Shown piece by piece: positions 22,191 through 35,800 of a DNA stretch of 64,000 bases (its first letter is position 1; each line of letters begins with the position of its first letter). Source of the stretch: Fragum whitleyi (Eukaryota > Mollusca > Bivalvia > Cardiida > Cardiidae); NCBI GenBank assembly GCA_948146395.1, contig OX411543.1:54850017-54914016 (forward strand), written 5' to 3'. Under the pieces are notes generated by a model that saw only the letters and a list, made by a program, of their open reading frames with translations, was not told where the DNA came from and ran no database searches. The translations under genes and the position numbers were made by a program.

Positions 22191-23114
22191 GTAAAACAGG
22201 ACATTAGATATCCTAAATCGACATCAACATCCTCGTTACTCCAGCTCGAAGAAAACTGTAATTTGCACGGTTTTGCCACGCCCACAGGCGACATTCGGAC
22301 CTCTTCAGTGACCGCAAAAAATGACCAAACTATAATGCTCGACAACGGCCGTATTTGCGACATTTCAATCGTATATACGAACGTTTCCCCCCCCCCCAAA
22401 AAAAAAAGAAAAAAAGAAAAATAGAACCAAAACAAAATAAGATTGGATGTTTTCTATCTGATGACGTGTAATTTCATGTGCGTTCGCATTTATTTTACAT
22501 TATTCTTTTTACAAATGACATATCCTATTTTATAGGCTAATAACTTATCAATTCATACCCTGCTGATTTCAATTTTCGTTTCAATTTAAATTGAAATCTT
22601 GAAATCAAACAAGTCTGTCTAAGGAGCCCCTCCATAACACCAACAGTAAGTATGAAGAGTAAGCAAGAATCAGACTGTAAATCTGTACAGGCTGATCGCA
22701 TTCTATGTGTTCTAAGTCCTGTGTATTATGAAATATTTAGTGAACAGCATAAGGGTTATAAGTCGGAATCATAGAATAAGCGGAAAAAAATAAAAGGGAA
22801 ATATTTATGCTCGTCAAATTTTAACCATATTTGTATTTATATAAAGCAGATACATGTGCATGAAACTGTGGTCGTAGATTAACCCAATGCTTGATCTGGG
22901 TCCGAAATGTTTAACTTTCCGCATGCCCTAATGAGAATGTTTTCAAAATTGACCTTGTGGGGATTAAAGCTTTCATTCTGTGTAAAGACTATAATCACTA
23001 TAGGGTAATAGGGGATTATATCAATAAGTTATTACTAAAATGAATCTTAAATTTGAGACAATTCTCACGAAAATAAAATATAATCTCCGGTCCCGAAACC
23101 TATTGAAAATGCTG

Positions 23115-23400
23115 ATATTTTTTTATATAACAGTTATAACAGACATTGAACTCATTCTAGATCACCCAATTTTCGCCCAATTCTTCCATTCCAAACAATC
23201 ACTCAACCCATTTATAAACGCTCCAAAATTGATAAAAGACGCTTCAAAATCGTTCATAACAATCAGCATCTCATTCAATTCGACCAAATTATTACACAAT
23301 TTTTTTTCGAAGGTGGATTTCAAAGCGTCTGACTAGCCGTAAAAGATACACAAACGGGAAAATACGTATGATTTCAAAGGGGGTAATAAATTTTGTCCTA
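23115..23400 (-). mobile_element. Family A MITE, partial inverted copy
   Basis: Strings such as TTCCATTCCAAACAATCACT and CAAACGGGAAAATACGTATG match the right part of family A. The left end is missing. Confidence 0.55.
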
Positions 23401-23469
23401 TACTTTGTCCAACACAAAATGATGAGCAATCGTTATTTCAGTTTCGGTCTATGCAATGAAAGAAAGTAA

Positions 23470-23845
23470 TTACCTCGATGGTATGGTCACCTCTTCGTCC
23501 GAGCTGTCGTCCGAGTCATCAGAGCTCGAACTATCGAGATTAGAGATCACCATATCGGAAGAAACCCTGCTTTTATTCTGTCCAAGACTCGCCGTTGAAT
23601 AAAGACCCGACACCGATGACGTTGTTGTTTGTCGAGAAGATTGTTTGGTCGAAGCGTTGGTTTTCAAAGATGAACTTTGCATGCTTCGAATGGACGGTTT
23701 TGTTTTAGATGTTGTCCCTGTGCTCAGCTTGCTCTGTGTTTTAGATGTTGCGGCGGCGCTAAACTTGCTGGTCGGAGGCGGTGGGTTACTCTTGTTTCGG
23801 GAGTGAATGACTGTCCCTATCACTTCGTCTTCTTCTTTACTTTTG
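23470..23845 (-). CDS. Gene A exon 18: cytoplasmic tail and stop
   Basis: The exon enters in phase 2 after TTTCAAAG and runs 125 codons to TAA at 23,470-23,472. The tail is rich in Ser, Thr, Lys and Pro, and near its end has the acidic run DSSSSDDSDDSSDEE, which would suit casein kinase 2. No catalytic domain is present. An AG/GTAATT at the very end could also be a splice donor, in which case the protein continues. I prefer the stop because no later exon was recognised. Confidence 0.8.
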
Positions 23846-26800
23846 CTTTGAAAAAAATAACGAGAAAAGGGGAAGATAGTAAAATAAATGAAAAAAAAGT
23901 ATTTTGATGAATGATTATATATACATAAGAATTTCTAAAAGCTTTGGTCAGGAGTTGAGGTCTTAATTGGTAAGATTATTTTTTTTTCAAAAGAATCATG
24001 AGGTATCAAGAGCAAGCCTTGGATTCATGAAGGTATAACCTAATTGTTATTGAACAGGGTGGTGTTTAAAAGTTCCGTCTCAAAGTATACAGTCTTCACA
24101 ATATTCACAAACCGGCTGTCAATTTGCGATTTTCTTGGTCGAATGAAAAGTCATTTATTTGATAATGGTTATAATTCAATATTTGCTAAATAAGTAAGTC
24201 ACTGAACAACTTACTCTTTTCTGTACCGGAAGTGGAAATGCCATATCACGTGACCAATGAGCCCCGCAACAATGGCCGCCTCCATTATAAGGAACGCAAT
24301 CAGCCATTTTCCACGGGAAGTGCACGTTGTACAAGAGGTAGGTTTGGTCGGTGGGATAGGTTCGCTAGCAATATACGTGACGGTCACCGGTACGCCGACT
24401 GTGTTGCCGTCAGGTCCGCTATCATCCGATACCTTTAATTAACAGAGGACCAAATAAGAGAGGATAATGCCAGTCAAAAATCTTCATTTCTCATAGTAAC
24501 TCTTTATTCGGGGGGAAGGGGGGAGGTAGCTGGGGTACTCATTTGAATCGTCTCGACAAGTATTATGCGCAAGTATTATTTCAAATAATTAAATTTGAAA
24601 TCTAAACTACTTCTTCTATATCATTAACTTTAGTAATTAGCAAAATTTCCATATGTTTTAACTATAAGATATTTTTTAAAAAAAATCACAGAATAGACAT
24701 GCAACCAGCACCTTAGAAGTTTGTCTCAAAAATCCCCCGCCTGTTCTATCAAATTACATGCCTTTATAGAAAGTCAACCACGACTTGAATATTCTATCAT
24801 TTTGTTAAATAATAATCTAGTTAATTGGGTGATAAAAATAGAAACATATGCCATAACTGAATTACATGATATTGCGCGTACTTACTAGAAACTTGGAGAA
24901 TAAATGATTACATAACTTGACCAGTACCTGTGTGCTTATATGTAATAATAAGTTAGTATTCAAATAAACATACTCAGCCTTAAACACACTGTTCTACTTT
25001 TCTGATTCCAGAATGATCAATTTACCTTCCTATGAAATAATTTTAGAAATGTGAGCTGTGATTGACCTGTACAAAAACCAATTTAATGCCCAAATATTTT
25101 ATTTCCTGAGTTCCCATATGTTCAGATTTCGCGTGACGGGTGACATATATCAAACTGAAGAAAATCTTACCCCTACGGTGAAAACAAACGTTGTGTCGCT
25201 AGCGTATGTAACAGGTGTCTTTAAATGTAGTGAAGCACTTGATCCTACAGAGCGCTTGCTTGAAACGTCCATCGTGAACAACTCATTCCCATAGCCGTCA
25301 CCAACGATGTAGAACTCACAAAAACCGTCATCGCCGACGTCAGCGTCACTGCACGTGATCGTCAATATGTCGTCAATAACGGTGGTTAAAGCGGTTATCT
25401 GAAATATACCACCTAATGCCTTAAAATGTTAAAATGAGGTTAAAATGCATTTGTGTCATTCTTAAATCAAGATGTAGTTAGGAGGTTTGTTGGAATAATA
25501 CTGGCTAAAAAGAACATACGAAAAATGAGCCTGTGCGTGAGATTTCCAACAATTTCAAATATGCACAAAGCAAAGACTCAGACCAGCCTGTGCATCCGCA
25601 CAGTCTGACCAGAGTCTCCACTATACGTTTGGTAGATAAATAAGGTGTCAAAGTATCTGTAAACCATCAGGTAACTTTATATTTACAGTATCTGGCTGTC
25701 AACGCTACCTCACCAACATTTCGAATTGTTTAAAATGTAAAGTACAGTCTCAAAAAGTTTTGAAAGCCTCAATGACAATCAAAGAAAATGCATACTAAAG
25801 ATTGAATATAACATACATTGAGCGTGGATGCAGCGTTTGAAAGCGACACAGTCGGAGGGTTGTCGTTGAGATCCGTAAATCAAAGAAAATGCATACTAAA
25901 GATTAAATATAACATACATTTAGCGTGGATGCAGCGTTTGAAAGCGACACAGTCGGAGGGTTGTCGTTGAGATCCGTAAATTCTACGGAGATTTCAATCG
26001 TTGATGAGAGACCAGCACTGTCAGTGTATCCGATTACCAGGGTGGTTGATGAAGGAAGGCCACTTTCCAGGTCCCACTCTGTCGCGAGAGACAACGTACC
26101 ATCCGTCGTGTTGATTCTGTAAATAGAGGATATTGAATGAGTGGTCATTGAATACCAAAATTTATTAAACGAGTCATCTATAAACAGATAAAAACGAGGC
26201 TACGCCGAGTTTTTATCTGTTTAAGATGACGAGTTTAATAAAATTGGTATTTTATGGGCACGAATTGATATTCTATTTCAAATTTGATCTGAATTTTAGC
26301 GAAAAAAAAGTCAAAATTCTTGAAATTCTACATTTTAATTTTCCGCGAAACTTATAATGCCGTTTAAAAATGACGTCACAATGTTTATGTTTTGACGTCA
26401 TTTTCGCGGTGCAAAATAGCGTTACTATTCGCTCTGAGCTCATTTGCATAGTTATTCCACTAGTGCAATAACACTTGTGTAATATCAAAAATATTCAACG
26501 GGTTTATTTCACTCCCGCGACGTAGGTCATATTATAAAAAAGTTTAATGAATAGTGTACATAATGGACCCGTCATTAAATCTTATTTGAGACAAGCTGAT
26601 CCTTATCGAGTCTAAAAGGGAAACATTTTTAAGCTTGCCTTGGAGAGCTTAATAACTATTTTTAGACGAGAATATAGTATTACAATGAATTCAGAATGTA
26701 ATCCTTATAGGGATGAGCGAATTTTCACTGCGTTTATTGGAGTATTGAAAGGGGTAAATCTAAGCAAGGTCGAGTAAACGAAGTAGTTGTTTTACAAAAA

Positions 26801-29800
26801 CGTGTAGTCAAACCAATTCTTGGTAAGTCTATAAGATTTCCTACCGAGAAGTTATGACCCGAAACTTTATGTAAGTTTGGGTCAATAAAGAATTTATATG
26901 TTACAGTGAATCAGGGATTTTGTACAATAACTGAAAATTTCAGGGATTTTGTAAAATCACTGATTCCGTCAGTTATTTTATAAAATGACTAAAATTTTCA
27001 GTTTTAAAATAATGGAATATTTGTGGTAAAAAGGAGGAAATACAGTATACTATATTTCTAATTCATCATTTATCTTAAAGAAAACTGAAAGTTCAGTGAT
27101 TTTGGAAAAAAAACTTTTTTGGTCAGTAATTTCATAAAATATCTGAAGTAATCAGTTTTATTTGAAACTGTTATGTGTCCTCAATGGTGACGAAGTATTG
27201 TGGTGAGTCATGCTGGCTCTCTCTTTTTCTGATTAATTTCTTGACATTACCACACTCAAGAATTTCTTGAACGATGATAATGATTTCAAACATATATTTT
27301 GCTACAAACAATCGCTATGTTATAGGAAAAATATGAATATCAAACAAAAAAGGGTAACCTAACTAACCTCTTTAATGAAATACCATTTTTTCTCATAAAA
27401 TGCACTATATTCCTGATGAATTAGAAACATTGACATTGAATCCTATGCTATTTCACGAGTATCTGTATAATGATTGATATTTATTTTCATTGTTGTTATT
27501 TTTTGTGATAATGAATGGATATGTGAGAATATTTTCCCTTAGAACAAGTGTGTGACTGTGAATGTTGATTATTTGCTTCAATGTTGTTTGAAGGCCTTAT
27601 CGTAAACAAATTAATCATTATGACTTTGTTTTGTAATGATGTCTTAATAAGTAACCTTCGTTAAATAAGATATTATAATCTTTATTATTAATATTATTAT
27701 TTTTATTATTATTATTATTAGTAGTAGTAGTAGTAGTAGTAGTATCATTATTATTATTATTATTATTATTATTAACAGCCATCATACATTGCAAATAACG
27801 CTCGTAGGATATTATGTCTTAGCTTTGTGCTTTATTCTCCATTACACGTAGCAAAAAATAAATTCGGCACTTTTCATTTAAAAAATAATTGAGCCTGTGC
27901 GTGACATTTCCAACAATTTGAAATCTCGTGAGGTGCAAACAGGTGCAAAGATTGGTAGCCTAGACAGCCACATACTGTAAATTTTAATTTACCTGATGGT
28001 CTTCAGATACTTTAAGGCATTATCTATCTACTAAACGCATAGTGAAGACTCTTGTCAGGCTTTACGGATGCACAGACTGGTCAGAGTCAGAGCCTTTGCT
28101 TTGCACATATTTGAAATTGTTGGAAATCTTACGCACAGGTACAATCAAGATACTTGGCAATTAAATAGACCTAAAGCTTTGGTTCTACTTTCTGTGCGTA
28201 TAGATCAACAATACACAAACTCTATTTTTATAAATTTTCACAAAAAGTACACAAAAACAGAACATGTCTTTACATTCTTAGAGGTGCTTTTGATCAAATA
28301 TATCCTGTCAAATATTACTTCACGATCAGGTTTGGTTGAGATGGTTACTTTGGAGTTTTTGAACTTCACTCAAAACGCGCTCTACACTCTCATTCAATTT
28401 CATTCCAGAATCATTCTAAAATCATTCATCATATCAATTTCACGATATTCTTAACTATGCTTGTTCGTACATTAGATTTAGTTGAAAACGCGAATGTCTG
28501 TTATTGTACTTAACCTTGAAACTGTAACAAGTAACCCATTCATTCACAAGGCTGATCCATGAGAGAGCAACGTGTAATTTTTGGTCTCAGAAAAAAACAC
28601 CATGGTCCATGAGAGTTTCGATCCCGACATTTCCGATCTCGAACCTAACATCCGAACTACAAGACTACGAACACAAATAGACTTACGCAAAATATGAGGC
28701 GTGGGTTCCGCTAATGATACTAAACTGTTGGGTATCCTCTAGATCTGGATCAGACACATTCAGGTATAACGGTAGCTCATGTCCTGGTAGCTAATTATGT
28801 ATATAAAATAAATAAATAAAGAGAGATGAAGAGTGCATTTTTTAATTTCATGGAGGTATGAAAGTTAAAATATAATTACTCTGTATAAATACTTCAGTGT
28901 GATTAAATTTTTAATTTATACCTCCATGAAATTAAAAAACCAATTCTTTTCGTATCTTATAATTTAATATCATGGAACAAAAATGGAAGGATTTTTTCAC
29001 AAAAAGACATAGATTTCTTGCGAGTCTACATTGCGCGCAAGCTTAAAAATAGCTGCATACTCGAAATTGTTTTCTTTGGGCAATAAAACCATTTTTTCAG
29101 ACAATCAGAATGCTCAAAAATGATAGAAACAAATAAAATTTAATTATATACAGTCAAACTTGCTTTAAGTGACCACTACAGGGACAGTGGTCATTTGACC
29201 GCTCAATACACGTTTTGTTTACAAATAGAACACATGCTTTTTGATTGAATCTGCATAGTATAGCGAAATTCCCAAAATTCTATTTTGTTATAACATAATA
29301 GAGTCGTTTCATTTAGACGATTCTGTTGAGTTTTAACAACACAGGATTCATTAATAGTAATTTTTTTTTTAACACAAACAATATATACTTTTTATATACT
29401 TTTTTGAATATTTTGATTTAAAGAAAGGTATTTCAAAGCGGTCGCTTGTTAAAAATGGTCGATTAATAGAAAAGGTCGCTCTAGCAATTTTGACTATAAT
29501 TAAATCTATACACCAGTCGAAAGAAGGGACGTATCTTGTCTTCAATCGCGTCTAGGCGTCCAGTGTCTGGAGGGCAGCATCCACTTCTTTGTCCGGAGCA
29601 TTAGTCTGTCTACTTATGTAAGATTGACTAGAACTTATTAGTTAAGTTCCTCTCATGATTACAGAGTACAACGCACAAGATCCGTAAATCTACCTAGCTC
29701 AATTACTGAGTTATTTGCATTTACGTAATTTCCTATACTTGGAAATCAAGCAGTGTAACGAGAGTATCTTGTGACAATTTGTCACCTTTTTATAATTGTG

Positions 29801-32800
29801 GTACATAATGAAAAAAATGACCCGTCATGCGAAAAGGGACCATCTGGGTAGTGCGTAAATTGTCGCCCCTTGTCACACTGCGCGGATTGGTCAGACTGAC
29901 TAGGGTAGAAACTTTTCGCAATGTACTTATATTCTGAATCTAGAATGATCAAGCTACCTTCCAGTGAAAGAAATTTTGAAATGCGACCTCTAGTTGACCT
30001 ATGCTTGACCCAGTTTTTTTTTCAAATATTCATTTTTTCAGAATTCCAAGGTGGTCCCTTTTTGCGGGTCATATATCTGGAAGATAAAGTAGCTCGATTG
30101 CGTTAGCTGGAAAAGCTAGCCTTAGCCAAAACGTTAGGCTATCGACAGTTTATTTGAATCCAGGATAGTGTTTCTACCATCTTATAAAATTTCCCTCGAA
30201 ATGTTACGTCTAGTGTTGTTATTTTCTTACTACAAACAGAAACAAAGCTTTATTGTAGAACGCAAAGAATCCAAGAAGAATTCGCCAAGTAAAACATATG
30301 AAAAGTTACTGTAATACATATACACTCCCCCCTCCCTTTCCCATTAGAACTGTTACAAGGACAACATGTTCCTAAACGAAAACATTTCAAGGTTTCTTAC
30401 TGAAAACTGTTAAAGCGTCTTCTAATTTGTTTAGATATATGTTGGATTCCACGTATTTTGTAAAAGCAAGAATGCACATTAGTTTTTGATAAGAAATACT
30501 TCCGAGACAAATATTACTAGATTTAAGATGTTGTGTAAAAATAGAATTTGATGTGAATTTAATCGAAAACAGTGTTTTCTATTTCTTTTTTGGATTTTTA
30601 GAGCAGAAAGAATAAATTTTTGAAACCTCTTATCTGCATGGGGTTAAACAATCCTGAGTTTGCTTAATTATACCCGATATCTGAAAGGAATACCTTCTGT
30701 TTTGAAAAGTATGTGCACCATTTAAATTCTGTGCAAAGCCGGGTAGAATTTCTAAACGTTAGCAATGATTTAGCATCCTGAACACAGGGAATGAACTTAC
30801 AACTCCTTCCGTTAAGTTCATACTGAGGGTATTGGAGGAGAGGTTTGGCGGCTCATTTACGTCCGTGACGTTAACGTAGAGAAACATTGACACCACAGAC
30901 GTCAAAAAATTGTCCTGGATCGTAAATTCTAGGCTGTAATGACTCCTTGTTTCATAATCTAAACTTCCTGATGTAAACACTTCACCGGCTGAAAACACAG
31001 AAACCATACTACAGTTCAGAACATCTTGATACATGACCAGGTGAGTGATTTTGGAGTGATTTTGGAATGAAATTGAATGAGTGTGTAGAGCGACTTTTGA
31101 GTGAAATAAAAAGGAGGTAATCCAATATCGCTAATTCTGTTCAGGATGAACAAAAAAGTGTAGTAAATAAAGGTCCGGTGCAACATGCAAGAATGCGTAC
31201 GTAAACAAAAATTAAGTGTAAGCATATTTTCTTTTCTCAAAAATACAGGTAAATTTCACTGATGGTGTTTTACAATATAAATTGTAAAATGTCCGATTTT
31301 CTTATTTTCCTATTGTTTTCTCGTGATGCCAACTACTCAACTTGGATTCGATCGATTAAGTTGGGTGATAAGCAAAAACCACAATTGAAGCGGTGATCCC
31401 AAGTTTCATTCCAGATTATTGGATCCATGATAAATAAAAATCACCAATGTGCCACAACCTATCTTAAGCCCAAACCCCCACAAACCACCCCAAACTTTGA
31501 TAGCTTTGAAAAAGCATTTGAATAAAGAGATTTTTCAGTTTTTGTAAATGAACAACGGTCCAGTGTAGGAATAAGTCGTTTTTTCGTTGGTACAGTGTAG
31601 ATACAAAGGTTTTGAGAAGAGTTTGAATCAGTGTAGATGCATTTTTGGAAACTATGTAGACACATGGTTTGGAACCGCGTAGATCAAGCACCACGCTGGT
31701 AAATTATGACTTTATCGTCATATTTAGACGGTAGCCGGATTATGATTTCTAATATATGAAGGACGCTCCATTAAAATACGTATTCGAATACGGAGGTATC
31801 AGAGTATGCGTCGCATTTTCTTAACACTTTCCTGTTTTACAAAATTTTGGACCTTTCCAAATTCAAAGACTTTGCAGACGAAAATTTAAAGTGGATTTAA
31901 TTTGAAAATAACCATTCAGTAGAGTAGAAAATTTTGTAGAAAAAGAAGAAATTGTTTGTCACAAACAATTTCCTCTTTTTCTACGATATTTTCTCATTTA
32001 CGAAATCTTAGAGATATCGTGTTTTTACTTTTCCAATTTATTATAGAAATATGTATGAAGTAGTTACAATAAGAGCAGTTTTGTAAATGAAAGGTTAATA
32101 ATAATGTGACACATACTCTAATACCTCCGTAGGTATTGTTGTATTTCCCTCCATGTCTTTGAGACTTTCTAAAATAAAAGAAGAATGATTCAGATAGAAA
32201 TGAAAATATCTCTCAAGCACCCATTCCCACACGGACAGAGGTAACCTCACACGAACACGTATGCTTTCGCTAGTTCATGACCATTGAATGAAAAAGAAAC
32301 ACATTCTGCGTTCAAGATGTAACCGTTATAGAAACGTTTTACCAATTTACACGTGTGAATACGTGCAAAGCTGGGTATCTTTTCAAAATGTGCGCAAACA
32401 TGTTTGCATCCTAAACGTTAGTGCCGACTTACTAGTCCAATTGAGAGAAAACAATGAGGAATTAGGGTTCACTGCAACTAGGTTGAATATGTGTGTTTCC
32501 CCTACATCTGGATCGGTAAACTCTAAATCAAACAACGACGTTCCAATGGCTGCGTCTTCAGCAACCGTCACAGTATCTGGCAGGTTATTTATGTACGGAT
32601 ACGTTCTCGAACCTGAAAAGGGTATACATTATATTAACACAACTAATCACAATCGCTTTCAAATGAGCCGGCATTGATATGTTATTGGTGACATACGTTT
32701 CTATGTTTGCATGACCGTTTATCAATTAAAGGTCATGGTGCCGAGTTCGATTTCTGTGGGAAGTTATCGATCACGGTTCATTCCTTGGTCCAAACATTCG

Positions 32801-35800
32801 GCCCAAGTACTGGTTCGTGGCCAGGAAGCAGAATCGAGAGGGATTAATATAAGTTGTAAAAACTTGTCTCCCTATCAATGTTAAAGAAATAAAAAAAACC
32901 ATACACCAAAAGGAAATAATTGTGTATTTGACTATTATGAATTCACACGTAAGAACAAAATAGTTTTGATCTGGAAAATGTTCCAAACTGATAAAAACAT
33001 TTATCTTTTTGCACCAATTGTTAGAAATGTGGGTCTTTTCAATCTATTTTATTACATATGCACATTTGTTTTGGAAGTTGGAATGTTCTCGGATGCAAAA
33101 GAAAACAATACTTTTTAATTTTATCTCTTATTTTAAAATGAATGAGCCTGTGTGTAAAATTTCCCACAATTTAAGATGTGCGTCAAGCAAAGACTCTGGC
33201 CAGCCTGTGCATCGACACAGTCTGACCAGAGTCTTCACTAAATGCGATTTGTAGATGAATAAGGTCTCGAAGTAAGGATATCTTCTAATTACGCCATGTA
33301 AATGTCTGGGCTGTATGGGTCAAATTGTTGGAAATGCCACGCACAGGCTCAAATGATAACTCAAAAAGAACTCACTTGTAAGTGTCGCCTGTACCGATCC
33401 ACACGCAGCATGATGATGTTTGGCGTCACTGATACACACATCTATAGAATACGTCACACCGTCATCGTCAACAATATCAAGACTGCGGGTCAATACGATG
33501 TAAGCTTCACCTGAAGTACAATTCACCTGCACTGCGTTCGGGATTACAACAGGGTGAAAACTGTTTGAAAGTTATACCCCGTTTAGCTCGTGAATTTGCA
33601 TGCAAAGCGGGATATAATTTGCAAACAGTTATTATAGTTTAAAAATCGTGAACGCAGGACTATTTTTACGGTAATGTAAAACTATACATATGGACAAGCC
33701 GCCGTCACAGCGCATATGAAACAGACGAAATCCTTCTTTCACCCTGAACTTTCTTTCACATTAATCAATAAATTAGGAACAGTTTTAAATTCTTTAATTA
33801 CTAGACTATATGCCAATGGTTGATAATTAAGCATTTTCGATAAAGGTCAGACCAAGGTATATTTACTATTCGTTGTGTTGCATCCAAATGGTATCTCCGT
33901 GTTTGCGACTGTACAATTAAATATAATGGCGTCATTCTCCGTGTCGCTTGTATTTACAATGAACACTAAGTCACCTAAAAGCTTTGTTGCTGGATCTATC
34001 GAGATCGTAGATGGATCTGAAAATAAACAAGTTCGTTTAAGGCCCTGTCCTACATAAATAACGCAAAATCGTTTGAAATGTTTGAATGTTTCGCGAACGT
34101 TTTCCTTTGAACAAAGGGCTCGTTCTTTTTCTCTTAAAGAAGTCATTTTTAATGTCAGTGAACGATATCTTTTTTCCCTTCTTTTTTATCAGTTATTTTG
34201 AAAAAACTGACTCAAGCTTAAAAAAGAAGAAAGCTCTTTTCAGTATACAAATTGACACTTTATTCCTTGTTTTTTATCAATAAATATAACATTGATAATA
34301 GCAAGAGCTACTATTTTCATATATAAATATCTTTATTCTTATGAAATCATTTAAAACGTTTTGTGAGCTTAGAATACATATTGTTATGTTTTTACATAGC
34401 TTATAACATTCAGTTGGCCAGTCAAATTAAATTCGACGCAACACAAATTGTTTTGTGTAATGTAAATCTTTTTAGATTAACAAGAGGACCATGATGGTCC
34501 TATATCGCTCACCTGAGTAAGTCAACTCATAACTTGTCAACAATGTTATAAATACCAGAAATTGTCTGATGTACATTTTGAGTGGATTTAAAAGAAACAG
34601 ACTTTAATTTCCTTCACAGCAATTTGATTTTCTTTTTAATTGCAAACAAAGTTATTGATGGAATTGAATTTAAGTTAAGTAGACCTAAACCTTAAGAATA
34701 TCCCTGCCATGTTTAAGATATGCCAAATAGTTAAGGTGAAGATAAACCTTCTCTGATATTTTTGGCAATATTTTGACATTTCCAATACCATGTAAACCAT
34801 AGATTTTGATTGAATAAAATTATTTTTACCATTTTGGTAGAGCTTCCCCTAAAGAACATCCCTACCATGTTTCAGCTTAATTAGCCAAATGGTTTAGAAA
34901 GAGAAGAAGTTTTTCTAAGATTTTCAGCAATTTTCGTCCATTTTTCAGCCTTTCTGTTACCATGCAAACCAGAGTTTTTGATGACATGAATTTTTTTCAA
35001 CACCTATTGAAGAACTTCACGGAAGAAACATCCCTACCAAGTTTCAGCTTGATTGGCCATGTGGTTTTAGGACGAGAAGATTTTTTTCTAAAATTTTCAG
35101 CCATTTCCGGCCATTTTTCTACCTTTCTGTTACCATGGAAACCAGAGTTTTTGATGAAATTATATTCTTTTTACAACTTTTGAAGAGCTTCACCCAAGAA
35201 ACATCTCTGCCAAGTTTCAGCTTGATTGACCTTGTGGTTAAGGAGGAAAATTTTTTTTCTAAGACTTTCAGCCAGTTTCGGCCATTTTTCAACCTTTCTG
35301 TTACCATGGAAACCAGAGTTTTGATGAAATTAAATTCTTTTAACAACTTTTGAAGAGCTTTACCCAAGGAACATCTATGACAAGTTTCAGCTTAATTGGC
35401 CAAGTGGTTAAGGAGGAAAAGAATTTTTTCTTAGATTTATGCGATTTTCAGCCTTTCTGTTGCCATGGCAACCAGAGTTATTTATAGAATTAAATTATTT
35501 TAACAGCTTTTGAAGAGCTTCACCCAAGGAATATCCCTGCCAAGTTTCAGCTTGATTGCCCCAGTGATTTTAGAGGAGAAGATGTTTAAAGAAATTGTTG
35601 ACGGAGGGACGGACGACGGACGGTGAGTGATCACAATAGCTCACCTTGAGCACTTTGTGCTCAGGTGAGCTAAAAAGAGAAAAGAATATTATTTTCAATT
35701 ACGACTGCTTGTGTTTGATATGAGCAAGAGTCGTGAACATTGTTTATTTGCAACCTATTTTACAACCTGGGGCTTTTGAAACAATATTGTTTGTGCTTAC

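Noticed and set aside
22047..22424. 125-codon plus-strand frame
   Set aside because: It starts inside an inverted family A MITE and ends in a C/A simple tract.
27690..27775. Repeat array of CRISPR type
   Set aside because: It is a plain trinucleotide microsatellite with no spacers, and the genome is eukaryotic.
32131..32169. Possible micro-exon of gene A between exons 12 and 13
   Set aside because: It has an acceptor-like TTTTAG, but exons 12 and 13 already join in phase and in cadherin pattern without it, and its donor is weak.
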